Positions 31,740 to 40,496 of a stretch of DNA of 64,000 nt are shown in pieces. Source of the DNA: Mycobacterium sp. (GTDB lineage: Bacteria > Actinomycetota > Actinomycetes > Mycobacteriales > Mycobacteriaceae); contig NZ_SCRH01000070.1 in the NCBI RefSeq assembly GCF_004298145.1, positions 62,001-126,000 on the forward strand, in the 5' to 3' direction. Position numbers and translations under genes: made by a program. The stretch's first letter is position 1; each line of letters begins with the position of its first letter. Under the pieces are notes generated by a model. It searched no databases. It worked only from the letters and a program-made list of their open reading frames with translations, and was not told where the DNA came from.

Positions 31740-33260
31740 ATGACCACACAGATTCCGCACTTCATCGATGGGCAGCGCACCGCCGGCCGGTCCGGCCGCA
31801 CCGCTGACGTCTTCGACCCCAGCACCGGGGGCGTCCAGGCGCAGGTGCCGATGGCCGGCCAGGCCGATATCGACGCCGCGGTGGCGTCGGCCATCGAGGC
31901 CCAAAAGGGTTGGGCCGCAATGAATCCCCAGCGCCGCGCCCGGGTGATGATGCGTTTCATCGAGCTGGTCAACAAGAACATGGACGAGCTGGCCGAGCTG
32001 CTGTCGCGCGAGCACGGCAAGACCCTGCCCGACGCCAAGGGCGACATTCAGCGCGGCATCGAGGTCATCGAGTTCTCCATCGGCATCCCGCACCTGCTCA
32101 AGGGCGAATACAGCGAGGGCGCCGGACCGGGCATCGACGTCTACTCGCTGCGCCAGCCGCTGGGCGTGGTCGCCGGCATCACCCCGTTCAACTTCCCGGC
32201 GATGATCCCCCTGTGGAAGGCCGGCCCGGCGCTGGCCTGCGGCAACGCGTTCGTGCTCAAGCCCAGCGAGCGCGACCCGTCGGTCCCGGTGCGTCTCGCC
32301 GAACTCTTCGTCGAAGCGGGCCTGCCGCCGGGCGTGTTCCAGGTCGTGCACGGCGACAAGGAGGCCGTTGACGCCATCCTGAACCACCCCGACATCGCGG
32401 CGGTCGGGTTCGTCGGCAGCTCCGACATCGCCCAGTACATCTACGCCGGGGCCGCCGCCACCGGCAAGCGGTCGCAGTGCTTCGGCGGCGCCAAGAACCA
32501 CATGATCGTGATGCCCGACGCCGACCTGGACCAGGCCGTCGACGCGCTGATCGGCGCCGGATACGGCAGCGCCGGCGAACGCTGCATGGCGATCAGCGTC
32601 GCGGTGCCGGTCGGTGAGCAGACCGCGGACCGGCTGCGGGCCCGGCTCATCGAGCGGATCAACAACCTGCGGGTGGGCCACAGCCTGGACCCCAAGGCCG
32701 ACTACGGTCCGCTGGTGACCGAGGCCGCGGTGGCGAAGGTGCGCGACTACATCGGCCAGGGTGTCGACGCGGGCGCCGAATTGGTCATCGACGGCCGCGA
32801 ACGCGCCAGCGACGACCTGACTTTCGGTGACGCCAACCTCGAAGGCGGCTTCTTCATCGGGCCGACCCTGTTCGACCACGTCACCCCGGACATGTCGATC
32901 TACACCGACGAGATCTTCGGGCCCGTCCTGTGCATCGTTCGTGCCCATGACTACGAGGAGGCGCTGCGGCTTCCCTCGGAGCACGAGTACGGCAACGGCG
33001 TGGCCGTCTTCACCCGCGACGGCGACACCGCGCGCGACTTCGTCGCCCGCGTCCAGGTCGGCATGGTCGGTGTCAACGTGCCGATCCCGGTGCCGGTGGC
33101 CTACCACACCTTCGGCGGCTGGAAGCGCTCCGGCTTCGGCGACCTCAACCAGCACGGGCCCTCGTCGATCCTCTTCTACACCAAGACCAAGACCGTGACC
33201 CAGCGGTGGCCGTCCGGCATCAAGGACGGCGCCGAATTCGTCATTCCCACAATGGATTAG
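31740..33260 (+). CDS. mmsA: Methylmalonate-semialdehyde dehydrogenase (CoA-acylating)
   Basis: MmsA oxidises methylmalonate semialdehyde to propionyl-CoA at the end of valine catabolism. The 506-residue aldehyde dehydrogenase has the catalytic cysteine at 282 (AGERCMAISVAV), NAD-binding GITPFNFPAMIP and GFVGSSDIAQYI, and FGGAKNHMIV. The Cys-Met-Ala context and the absence of the usual general-base Glu region fit the CoA-dependent subgroup. I chose the ATG at 31740; the frame is open 40 codons upstream but that overlaps the promoter. Orthologue of Rv0753c, with fadE9 14 nt downstream. Confidence 0.95.
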   Translation: MTTQIPHFIDGQRTAGRSGRTADVFDPSTGGVQAQVPMAGQADIDAAVASAIEAQKGWAAMNPQRRARVMMRFIELVNKNMDELAELLSREHGKTLPDAKGDIQRGIEVIEFSIGIPHLLKGEYSEGAGPGIDVYSLRQPLGVVAGITPFNFPAMIPLWKAGPALACGNAFVLKPSERDPSVPVRLAELFVEAGLPPGVFQVVHGDKEAVDAILNHPDIAAVGFVGSSDIAQYIYAGAAATGKRSQCFGGAKNHMIVMPDADLDQAVDALIGAGYGSAGERCMAISVAVPVGEQTADRLRARLIERINNLRVGHSLDPKADYGPLVTEAAVAKVRDYIGQGVDAGAELVIDGRERASDDLTFGDANLEGGFFIGPTLFDHVTPDMSIYTDEIFGPVLCIVRAHDYEEALRLPSEHEYGNGVAVFTRDGDTARDFVARVQVGMVGVNVPIPVPVAYHTFGGWKRSGFGDLNQHGPSSILFYTKTKTVTQRWPSGIKDGAEFVIPTMD

Positions 33261-33273
33261 GGCAGCATGCCTC

Positions 33274-34440
33274 ATGGCTTCCTTTACCCTCGACGACGAC
33301 GAGCGGGTGATCACCGAGACGGCCGCCGCGTTCGCCGCCAAACGCATCGCCCCGTACACCCTGGAATGGGATGCGGCCAAACACTTTCCGACCGACGTGC
33401 TGCGTGAATCGGCCGAACTGGGCATGGCGGCGATCTACTGTCGCGACGACGTCGGCGGCAGCGGGCTGCGCCGGCTCGACGGGGTCCGCATCTTCGAGCA
33501 GCTGGCCATCGCCGACCCGGTTACCGCGGCGTTCCTGTCGATCCACAACATGTGCGCGTGGATGATCGACACCTTCGGTACCGGCGAACAACGCAAGCTG
33601 TGGGTTCCGCGGCTGGCGTCGATGGACGTCATCGCCAGTTACTGCCTGACCGAGCCCGGCGCGGGGTCCGACGCCAGCGCGTTGAGCACCCGCGCCGTCA
33701 GGCAGGGCTCGGATTACGTGCTCGACGGCGTCAAGCAGTTCATCTCCGGCGCGGGGGCCTCGGACGTCTATGTGGTGATGGCCAGGACCGGCAGCGAGGG
33801 TCCGCGCGGCATCTCGGCGTTTGTCATCGAAAAGGACACTCCCGGGCTGAGTTTCGGCGCGCTCGAGGAGAAGATGGGCTGGCATGCCCAGCCCACCGCG
33901 CAGGTGATCCTGGAAGGGGTGCGGGTGCCCGCCGACGCGATGCTGGGCGGCCTGGACGGTGAGGGCGCGGGATTCGGCATCGCGATGAACGGCCTCAACG
34001 GCGGCCGGCTCAACATCGCCGCATGCTCACTGGGCGGCGGCCAGGCCGCCTCCGACAAGGCCGGGGCCTACGTCCGCGATCGGCAGGCGTTCGGGTCGTC
34101 CCTGCTCGACGAGCCGACCATCCGGTTCGCCCTGGCCGACATGGCCACCGGCCTGGAAACCTCGCGAATGATGTTGTGGCGGGCCGCCAATGCGCTGGAC
34201 ACCGACGATCCCGACAAGGTCGAGTTGTGCGCGATGGCCAAGCGCTACGTCACCGACACCTGCTTCGAGGTCGCCGACAAAGCCCTGCAGCTGCACGGCG
34301 GCTACGGCTACCTGCGCGAGTATGGTCTGGAAAAGATCGTGCGCGACCTGCGGGTGCACCGAATCCTGGAAGGCACCAACGAAATCATGCGAGTGGTCAT
34401 CGGTCGGGCCGAAGCAGCACGGGTCCGCGCAACCGCGTAG
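33274..34440 (+). CDS. fadE9: Acyl-CoA dehydrogenase, probably isobutyryl-CoA dehydrogenase
   Basis: A 388-residue FAD acyl-CoA dehydrogenase that should convert isobutyryl-CoA to methacrylyl-CoA in valine breakdown. Motifs include YCLTEPGAGSDAS for FAD and substrate binding, and LHGGYGYLREYGLEKIVRD with the C-terminal HRILEGTNEIMR containing the catalytic glutamate. It is the orthologue of Rv0752c by order between mmsA and mmsB. The substrate is inferred from the operon. Confidence 0.93.
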   Translation: MASFTLDDDERVITETAAAFAAKRIAPYTLEWDAAKHFPTDVLRESAELGMAAIYCRDDVGGSGLRRLDGVRIFEQLAIADPVTAAFLSIHNMCAWMIDTFGTGEQRKLWVPRLASMDVIASYCLTEPGAGSDASALSTRAVRQGSDYVLDGVKQFISGAGASDVYVVMARTGSEGPRGISAFVIEKDTPGLSFGALEEKMGWHAQPTAQVILEGVRVPADAMLGGLDGEGAGFGIAMNGLNGGRLNIAACSLGGGQAASDKAGAYVRDRQAFGSSLLDEPTIRFALADMATGLETSRMMLWRAANALDTDDPDKVELCAMAKRYVTDTCFEVADKALQLHGGYGYLREYGLEKIVRDLRVHRILEGTNEIMRVVIGRAEAARVRATA

Positions 34441-34452
34441 AAAGGTCTTCAG

Positions 34453-35340
34453 ATGACCGAGCACCTGACGGTGGCCTTCCTGGGTCTGGGCCACATGGGC
34501 GGGCCCATGGCGGCCAATCTTGTTGCGGCCAAACATGCGGTGCGCGGATTCGATCCGGTGCCCGCCGCGCTGTCCGCGGCGACCGCGGCCGGCGTCACCG
34601 GATTCGACAGCGCCGCCGACGCGGTCACCGGGGCGGACGTGGTGATCACCATGCTGCCCAACGGCGAGCTGGTCAAACGCTGCTACGCGGACATTCTCCC
34701 CGCCGCGCGACCCGGCGCGCTGTTCATCGACAGCTCCACCATCTCGGTCGACGACGCCCGCGAGGTGCACGCGCTGGCGGAATCGCGCGGTGTCGCGCAG
34801 CTGGACGCGCCCGTCTCGGGCGGGGTGAAGGGCGCCGTCGCCGGGACGCTGGCGTTCATGGTCGGCGGTGACCCGGAAAGCCTGCAACGGGCGCGGCCGG
34901 TGCTGGAACCCATGGCGGGCAAGATCATCCACTGCGGCGCGGCCGGGGCCGGGCAGGCCGCCAAGGTGTGCAACAACATGGTGCTGGCGGTGCAGCAGAT
35001 CGCGATCGGCGAGGCGTTCGTCTTGGCCGAGAAGCTCGGGTTGTCGGCGCAGTCCCTGTTCGACGTGATCACCGGGGCGACCGGAAACTGCTGGGCCGTG
35101 CACACCAATTGCCCGGTGCCGGGCCCGGTCCCGACCTCGCCGGCCAACAACGACTTCAAACCGGGCTTCGCGGCCGCGCTGATGAACAAGGACCTTCACC
35201 TGGCGATGGATGCGGTGTCCTCCAGCGGTTCGGCCGCCCCGCTAGGCCGGCACGCCGCCGAGATCTACGCGAAATTCGCCGCCGATCACGGTGATAAGGA
35301 CTTCAGCGCGGTCATCGAGACGCTGCGAACGCCTCGTTAG
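34453..35340 (+). CDS. mmsB: 3-hydroxyisobutyrate dehydrogenase
   Basis: MmsB oxidises 3-hydroxyisobutyrate to methylmalonate semialdehyde, the substrate of MmsA. The 295-residue beta-hydroxyacid dehydrogenase has the NAD motif FLGLGHMGGPMAANL at residues 9-23, the substrate-binding DAPVSGGVKGA near 115 and the catalytic lysine in GAGQAAKVCNNM near 170. An AAAGG site precedes the ATG. Last gene of the operon, ended by a bidirectional hairpin. Confidence 0.95.
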   Translation: MTEHLTVAFLGLGHMGGPMAANLVAAKHAVRGFDPVPAALSAATAAGVTGFDSAADAVTGADVVITMLPNGELVKRCYADILPAARPGALFIDSSTISVDDAREVHALAESRGVAQLDAPVSGGVKGAVAGTLAFMVGGDPESLQRARPVLEPMAGKIIHCGAAGAGQAAKVCNNMVLAVQQIAIGEAFVLAEKLGLSAQSLFDVITGATGNCWAVHTNCPVPGPVPTSPANNDFKPGFAAALMNKDLHLAMDAVSSSGSAAPLGRHAAEIYAKFAADHGDKDFSAVIETLRTPR

Positions 35341-35346
35341 CCCCGA

Positions 35347-35396
35347 ACGTCGACCTGTTGTGGGAAATCAGCCGATTCGTCCCCACAACTCGACGT
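35347..35396. terminator. Bidirectional hairpin terminator between mmsB and the MarR gene
   Basis: ACGTCGA (35347-35353) pairs with TCGACGT (35390-35396) and, after a 3-nt bulge, GTTGTGGG (35357-35364) pairs with CCCACAAC (35382-35389). The 15-bp stem lies between two convergent genes and could stop transcription from both sides. Confidence 0.65.
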
Positions 35397-35417
35397 CGGG
35401 CGCGCCCGGGAACCGGC

Positions 35418-35924
35418 TCAGAAGTCACCCGCGTTGCGGCGCAACGTCTCGATCGATGACGCCAAGTCCTGCGATTCGGTGTCGGTCATGCCGAGATCGG
35501 CGAACACCTGCTTGTTGAGCGTGACGGTGGCGTCCTCGACCGTCGAGCGGCCCAGGTCGGTGATCCGCACCAGCGTGGTGCGCCCGTCGGTGGGGTGCGG
35601 CGCCCGCTGAACCAGCCCGTCGGCCTCCAGCCGGCGGATCGCGTGGGTCACGCTGGTGACGTGAACCTGCAGCCGGTCAGAGGCCTTGGTGATGGGCAGC
35701 GCGCCGGTCCGGCTGAACGCCAGCAGCCGCAGCAATTCGTATCGGGAGAAGCTCAGGTCGTAGGGACGCAACGCCGTCTCCACCCGGGCCAGCAGGATCT
35801 GGTGCGCACGCATCACCGACGTCACCGCGACCATGCCCGACGCCACGTCACCCCACCCGGCGCGCTCCCAGTTGGCGCGCGCCGCGGCGATGGGATCACG
35901 TTTGTCCGGTCGTGATTGCACCAC
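35418..35924 (-). CDS. MarR-family transcriptional regulator (Rv0737-like)
   Basis: A 168-residue winged-helix regulator. The DNA-binding core is RYELLRLLAFSRTGALPITKASDRLQVHVTSVTHAIRRLEADGLVQR (in segments), followed by the wing HPTDGRTTLVRIT. MarR proteins usually bind small aromatic or acyl ligands and repress neighbouring genes. By position in H37Rv its orthologue follows sigL-rslA; here about 10 kb of extra genes lie between. It starts 8 nt after the aminotransferase stop on the same strand, so it may now be read through from the biosynthetic operon. Confidence 0.9.
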   Translation of the reverse strand: MVQSRPDKRDPIAAARANWERAGWGDVASGMVAVTSVMRAHQILLARVETALRPYDLSFSRYELLRLLAFSRTGALPITKASDRLQVHVTSVTHAIRRLEADGLVQRAPHPTDGRTTLVRITDLGRSTVEDATVTLNKQVFADLGMTDTESQDLASSIETLRRNAGDF

Positions 35925-35932
35925 GCCCCTTC

Positions 35933-37003
35933 TTACCGCACTTGGAGCCCAAGCGTGGCCTTTCCCAACGCCGACAGCACCGCCGTCGTCGATGCCCGGC
36001 CGCCCACCGTGATCCGCGCGCCACCGTCCGCGTAATACCGCACCCGCGGCCCACCGTCGCCGAAAACCTCACGCCACGGCCGACACTGCCTGTCCCCCCC
36101 ACCCGTCGGCGACGGCAGATACATGAAATTCGCGTGCGCGTCGGTCGTGTATATCCCCATGGCGCTCAGCCGCATCCGGAGATAGCGGCGTTCGGCGGTG
36201 ATCAACCGGATCCGTCGCGCCAGTTCGTTTTCCGCGGCATACGACGCCGCGACCGCAAGCAAACCGGTGATCGCGATGCCGAACGGCACCTGCTGGTGCC
36301 ACAGCGCCGGTGCCAGCTCGGGAGACGCCACCGCATAACCGATCCGCAGCCCCGCCAGACCGTAGGCTTTGGAGAAGGTCCGCACCACCACCACGTTGGG
36401 GAAACGCGCGACCAATGCCGCCACGTCGAAACCGTGCTCGGGAGCGGTGAACTCGATATAGGCCTCGTCGAGCAGCACGACGGTGTCGCGCGGCACCCGG
36501 CGCAGAAACCGAACGACGGCGGCCGTGGGCTCCAGCGTGCCGGTCGGGTTGTGCGGCCGGCACAGGACGACGACGCGGGCGGTAGCGGCCGCGTCGGCCA
36601 GTGCGTCGAGGTCGTTGTGGCCGTGTGCGTCCAGCGCGACGAGCGACGAGTTCAGCCGTGCCATGTCCGCGACGATCGGATAACCGTCGAACGTCGGCGA
36701 CGCCATCACGATCGTGTCACCCGGCGCGGTCAGCGCCTGCAGCGCCTGCAACACGACACCCGTCGCCCCCGCGCCCAGCACCACCCGGTCGGCGGGCACG
36801 CCGATGTGGCCGGCGATCACGTCGCGCAACCGCTCCGGCAGGAACTCCGGATACCGGTTCGCCGCGCACAGGGAACGAATCAAGGCCGAACGTACCGCCG
36901 GCAGCGGCGGGAACGGATTCTCGTTGAGCGACAAGGCAAACGGATCCACCGCGTTGGGCAGCGCATCGCAGATCTCGCCGGCCGCCAGGCCTCCGGGGTG
37001 CAT
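35933..37003 (-). CDS. PLP-dependent aminotransferase, histidinol-phosphate aminotransferase-like
   Basis: A 356-residue fold-type I aminotransferase. The PLP lysine is K212 in TFSKAYGLAGLRIGY; N152 (RPHNPTG), D179 (LLDEAY) and the C-terminal arginine region are in place. It resembles HisC but lies far from any his gene, next to a ThDP enzyme and a KAS III-like enzyme, so a keto intermediate of that pathway is a likelier acceptor. The ATG at 37003 overlaps the upstream stop as TGATG. The frame is open further upstream, but there it is antisense-like sequence inside the neighbouring gene. Confidence 0.88.
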   Translation of the reverse strand: MHPGGLAAGEICDALPNAVDPFALSLNENPFPPLPAVRSALIRSLCAANRYPEFLPERLRDVIAGHIGVPADRVVLGAGATGVVLQALQALTAPGDTIVMASPTFDGYPIVADMARLNSSLVALDAHGHNDLDALADAAATARVVVLCRPHNPTGTLEPTAAVVRFLRRVPRDTVVLLDEAYIEFTAPEHGFDVAALVARFPNVVVVRTFSKAYGLAGLRIGYAVASPELAPALWHQQVPFGIAITGLLAVAASYAAENELARRIRLITAERRYLRMRLSAMGIYTTDAHANFMYLPSPTGGGDRQCRPWREVFGDGGPRVRYYADGGARITVGGRASTTAVLSALGKATLGLQVR

Positions 37004-38022
37004 CAGTCTCGCCCGCCCCAGCGCACCGCGGCGGCGCCAGCGAAGTCGCCGGCGTGCGCGAATGCCGCCATCATGACCACCTCGCCGGCGCCGAGCCGGC
37101 CATCGGCTATCGCGCGGTCCAGATTGATCGGGATCCCGGCACCGAACAGGTTGCCGCACTCGTCAAAAGTGTCGACGTGCCTGGATTCGGGCAACTCGAG
37201 CGCGTCACGCCAATTGCGCAGAAACGCCCTGTTCGGCTGGTTGGTGACCAGCAAGCCGATGTCTTTGGCGGACAACCCGATTCGACCGCACACCGCCAGT
37301 GCCACTTCGGGAACCTGCCGGTTGCCGCGGGCCAGCACCTTGGTGATCTTGCTTTCGGTGAAACCGATGCTGCCCTCGCCGGGACCCGCCTGCCACCACT
37401 TGCGCGGCGGATCGTAGGAAAGCGCCATCTCGCCCGCATACTCACCGTAGGTGCGGCACTCGACATCGAGAATCGGCGACTGCTCGCTCACCGCGACCAG
37501 TCCCACCGCCGCCCCGTCGCCGGGCACCGCCGACTGCGCCTTGCGGCGAATCGTCGGTTGGTCGAAGAATTGTCCGGCCGCATTCTGCGCGATGGCGATG
37601 AGCGCGGTGCGCCCGTCGCCCGCCGACAACAATTTACGGGCCACGTTGAGCGCCAACACAAATGCGGCGCAGCCGCCGTTGTTCAGGTCGAGCACCCAGG
37701 ACGGCCGCATACCCAGCCGATGCGCGATGCTGCCACCTTGGCCGTAGAACGCCATGTCGGGTACCTGAGTGTGCGTGATCAGCACGTCGGCGCCTTCGAT
37801 GACGTCGTGGCCGTGCCGCTCGATCAGGCCATGGGCCGCGCGTTCGATCATGTCGACTGAACTCTCGTCCGCACCGACGTGATGGCGAAACTTCGGGGCG
37901 CGGAACATCACGTTGTCGCGCAGGTCGTCGGATTCGGCGAATCGCGCGTAGTAGTCGGCGGGGATCGGCTCGCCCGGCAGATACGTGGAGACGTCGATCA
38001 GGCTGACGCTTGGCTTACCCAT
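37003..38022 (-). CDS. KAS III-like (FabH-type) acyl transferase/synthase with His to Asn change
   Basis: A 339-residue thiolase-fold protein of the ketoacyl-ACP synthase III family. The nucleophile is C118 (LNNGGCAAFVLAL) and the asparagine N291 (DECGNLFGAGIP) is kept, but the motif normally read as H-Q-x-N is N261-Q-P-N. The spacing of 30 residues to N291 equals that of His244-Asn274 in E. coli FabH. Loss of the His should impair decarboxylative condensation and suggests acyl transfer to O, N or S, or a different condensation. It sits in the operon with a ThDP enzyme, SRPBCC protein and aminotransferase. Confidence 0.88.
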   Translation of the reverse strand: MGKPSVSLIDVSTYLPGEPIPADYYARFAESDDLRDNVMFRAPKFRHHVGADESSVDMIERAAHGLIERHGHDVIEGADVLITHTQVPDMAFYGQGGSIAHRLGMRPSWVLDLNNGGCAAFVLALNVARKLLSAGDGRTALIAIAQNAAGQFFDQPTIRRKAQSAVPGDGAAVGLVAVSEQSPILDVECRTYGEYAGEMALSYDPPRKWWQAGPGEGSIGFTESKITKVLARGNRQVPEVALAVCGRIGLSAKDIGLLVTNQPNRAFLRNWRDALELPESRHVDTFDECGNLFGAGIPINLDRAIADGRLGAGEVVMMAAFAHAGDFAGAAAVRWGGRD

Positions 38023-38029
38023 GGTGCGC

Positions 38030-38677
38030 TCATCTCATCCATACCGGTGTCACCGGCAGTCCGTTGCGGTGGCGGTACTCGGCGATCGCCTTGAGGTTGC
38101 GCATCTCCAGCAGATGGCCGGCGGCGAACATGTCCCAGAAGTCGCCGACCCATACGGGCCGGGAAGGCGGCGCGGTCTCCGGATACGGATTGCGGTCGTA
38201 GAACGGGTGATGGCAATTGGTCCACAGCACAACCGATCCCGACTTGTCGAGGACGGTCTGGGCGTCGATGACACGCATCAGGTAGATCATCCACAGATGC
38301 TTGCCTTGATCCCAGGCGCAGTGGTAGTCCACGGTCCGCGCCTGCGCGTTGGCGACGGTGCGGGTGTAGATCTCGGTTTCCGAGCCGAGCCGGTCGTACG
38401 CCAGCCATAACCCGGGCTCCTCGGTGGGGGTGAACCCGCGCAGGCTGTATGTCCACTCCTCCAGGCTGCGGGTGTCGGCCATGTACTCGTACAACTCGTC
38501 GGGTGGACAGTCGACGTAATCGTTGACGGTGCAGTACTGTCCGAAGACCTGATCGTGCGGGTACACCGACCGCATCATGTCCATGATGATGGGCGTGGCC
38601 TTCTCCCTGGGGCTGGTTTCGATGCGGGTGACCCCATCGAGGGGGGCGGGAATATCCTCAAGCGCTGGCAGCGACAT
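38030..38677 (-). CDS. SRPBCC/START-like protein, possible cyclase or lipid-binding protein
   Basis: A 215-residue protein with a pattern like the helix-grip fold: YVDCPPDELYEYMADTRSLEEWTYSLRGF (in segments) is the typical start of polyketide cyclase/dehydrase or START-type domains. The C-terminal part is rich in aromatic residues (VWVGDFWDMFAAGHLLEMRNL). I chose the ATG at 38677, 10 nt after AAGGAG, which overlaps the end of the upstream ThDP gene by 20 nt. It may bind or reshape the hydrophobic pathway intermediate. Assignment rests on the N-terminal pattern only. Confidence 0.65.
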   Translation of the reverse strand: MSLPALEDIPAPLDGVTRIETSPREKATPIIMDMMRSVYPHDQVFGQYCTVNDYVDCPPDELYEYMADTRSLEEWTYSLRGFTPTEEPGLWLAYDRLGSETEIYTRTVANAQARTVDYHCAWDQGKHLWMIYLMRVIDAQTVLDKSGSVVLWTNCHHPFYDRNPYPETAPPSRPVWVGDFWDMFAAGHLLEMRNLKAIAEYRHRNGLPVTPVWMR

Positions 38678-40406
38678 TGGTGTGGTTCTCCTTGTCAAAC
38701 GAGTCCTGGTTTACGGCGGCGTCTTTGGTCGGTGCGCCGGTGAGAAAGGGTGCGAACGGCGGGATCTCGTCGGCGGCGCACTCGACACTGACCACCGCCG
38801 GGCCGTCGACGTCGAGCGCCGCGCCCATCGCCGCGGCAAATCCCTCGACGTCGCTGACGTCCACCGACGTCAGGCTCGGGAACATCGCCGCCAGGCCGGC
38901 GCCCAGCCGGCTGGGATGAAAACGGTTGTAGCTGTACAGGTCGTCGTAGAACAGCTGCTCGCGGGTCACGCACATGGCGTGCGCGTTGTTGTTGAACAGT
39001 ACGAACGTCATCGGTAGCCGGTATTGCACGGCCGTGTGCACCTCCATGCCGTGCATGAAGAACGCGCCGTCGCCGGCGATGACCACGGTGCGGCCCCCGG
39101 GCCGCCCACTGTTGGCGCGGCCCAACGACATTCCGATGCCGGCGCCGAAGCTGTAGCCCATGCCGCCCATGCCGAGCGCGACGACGAACCTGCCGCCGCA
39201 ACGCACCGGGAGATAGTGGATCGCCGCGGCGCCGGTATTGCCGGCGTCGACCACGATGTCGGCCCCGTCGGGCACGACTCGGTCCAGCACCGCCATGGCG
39301 TCGCGGTACCGCACACCCGGGCCGGAGCAGGGCGGGGGCGTCATCTCGGCGGGCCGGCCCGCACCGGGGATGCGCGGACCGGCCGGCCGCCCGCGGTGGC
39401 GAACCGCATGGGTCAGCATGCGCAGCGAGCCGCGCAGGTCATCGGTGTGCACGTGGGTGCAGGGCAGATACGGCGGCGCCGACCCGATCGAGATCGTCCG
39501 CACCGCCGCCAGCGCGTCGTCCAGGCCGGCGCGGGCGGTGACCGCCAGCCGGGTGCCGACGACGAGGCACACCGAGCTGGCGGCCACCGCTTCGGCCACG
39601 TTGCGGTGCCCCATGATGCCGGTCACCCCCAGCGCCCCCGCCGCGCCGAGTCCTCGCGCGCCGGCGACATCCTTGGCGTCCGGGACGGTGGCCACGCGCG
39701 CATGCAGGAGCGCGCACAGCTCGTCGAGCTCGGCCCGGGCGTCGTCGCGGGCGACCTGCTCGCCGGCGATGATGGTGACCCGTCCCCGCGCACGGCGCAG
39801 TTCGGCCACGATCGGATGCGGGTTGCCGATCCGCCCTCGCACACGACCCCGCGCGGTGGCGTCGCGATGCCCGATGCCGATGTCTGCCTGCTGAATGTCC
39901 TTGGGCAGCAACAACACCGCCGGACCGCCGGTACGCGCCGCCGCGATGGCCCGGGGCAGTAGCGAGACGATGCCGGCCGGGGTGCGCAGCCGCTCGCAGA
40001 ACACCGATACCGCCGAGAACAGCGCCTCGGCGTTCAACGATCCGTTTGCGCCACTGGTGTCCTGGAAGCTGCCCCGGCCGTCCATCGTGCTGGCGGGTTG
40101 GCCGACCAACGCCAACACCGGAACCCGGCTCGCCAGCGACTCGCCCAGACCCGCAACGAGGTTCAGCGCTCCCCCACCCGAGGTCGCGGCCACCACGCCC
40201 AGGCCGGCCCCGCTCCGGCTGTACCCGTCGGCCATGGTGGCCGCGGAGAACTCGTGCTTGGCCAGCACCGCGTCGATTTCGGAGCAAAAGTGCGCGGCGT
40301 CGTACACGTCCTCGATGTTGGCGCCATCCACACCGAAGACGTGATCGACTCCGATTGCCGCGAGGTGCCCGACGATGTGGTCGACCACCCGGTACCTACC
40401 GAGCAT
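38658..40406 (-). CDS. Thiamine-diphosphate-dependent enzyme, acetolactate synthase-like
   Basis: A 582-residue three-domain ThDP enzyme. The cofactor-activating glutamate is E52 (AKHEFSAATMADGYSR), and the C-terminal ThDP motif runs from GDG at 445 to NNN near 473. It resembles acetolactate synthase but has no regulatory subunit gene, and it lies in a biosynthetic operon, so a decarboxylase or carboligase making an acyloin or aldehyde is likely. I chose the ATG at 40406: it lies at the expected start point of a SigL-type promoter, whereas the open frame upstream overlaps that promoter. ATG 40442 and 40484 are alternatives. Confidence 0.88.
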   Translation of the reverse strand: MLGRYRVVDHIVGHLAAIGVDHVFGVDGANIEDVYDAAHFCSEIDAVLAKHEFSAATMADGYSRSGAGLGVVAATSGGGALNLVAGLGESLASRVPVLALVGQPASTMDGRGSFQDTSGANGSLNAEALFSAVSVFCERLRTPAGIVSLLPRAIAAARTGGPAVLLLPKDIQQADIGIGHRDATARGRVRGRIGNPHPIVAELRRARGRVTIIAGEQVARDDARAELDELCALLHARVATVPDAKDVAGARGLGAAGALGVTGIMGHRNVAEAVAASSVCLVVGTRLAVTARAGLDDALAAVRTISIGSAPPYLPCTHVHTDDLRGSLRMLTHAVRHRGRPAGPRIPGAGRPAEMTPPPCSGPGVRYRDAMAVLDRVVPDGADIVVDAGNTGAAAIHYLPVRCGGRFVVALGMGGMGYSFGAGIGMSLGRANSGRPGGRTVVIAGDGAFFMHGMEVHTAVQYRLPMTFVLFNNNAHAMCVTREQLFYDDLYSYNRFHPSRLGAGLAAMFPSLTSVDVSDVEGFAAAMGAALDVDGPAVVSVECAADEIPPFAPFLTGAPTKDAAVNQDSFDKENHTNVAASA

Positions 40407-40413
40407 GCCTGAA

Positions 40414-40441
40414 GAAACGAGGTAGGCGCGCGGTCGGTTCA
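40414..40441 (-). promoter_or_regulatory. SigL-type promoter of the ThDP-KAS-aminotransferase operon
   Basis: On the minus strand TGAACC (40441-40436), exactly 16 nt, then CGTTTC (40419-40414). This fits the SigL consensus known from M. tuberculosis, TGAACC-N16/17-CGT. The start point would fall at about 40410-40406, making the ThDP mRNA leaderless or nearly so. Confidence 0.65.
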
Positions 40442-40469
40442 TCGGCGTCTGGGGCCGGCGAATGAACCG
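40435..40469. promoter_or_regulatory. Inverted repeat made by two divergent -35 elements
   Basis: CGGTTCAT (40435-40442) and ATGAACCG (40462-40469) are perfect 8-bp arms 19 nt apart. They include the -35 hexamers of the two opposed promoters, so the symmetry may reflect sigma factor recognition, an operator, or both. Confidence 0.55.
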
Positions 40470-40490
40470 TTCGCCACTCGCCATCGTGGT
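40463..40490 (+). promoter_or_regulatory. SigL-type promoter of the ABC transporter
   Basis: TGAACC (40463-40468), exactly 16 nt, then CGTGGT (40485-40490). It fits TGAACC-N16-CGT and mirrors the promoter facing the other way. Transcription would start within a few bases of the ATG at 40497. Confidence 0.65.
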
Positions 40491-40496
40491 GCCTGA

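Noticed and set aside
31719..33425. 568-codon minus-strand open frame
   Set aside because: Antisense to mmsA; composition (Val/Asp/Gly/His-rich without motifs) is that of a reverse-frame shadow.
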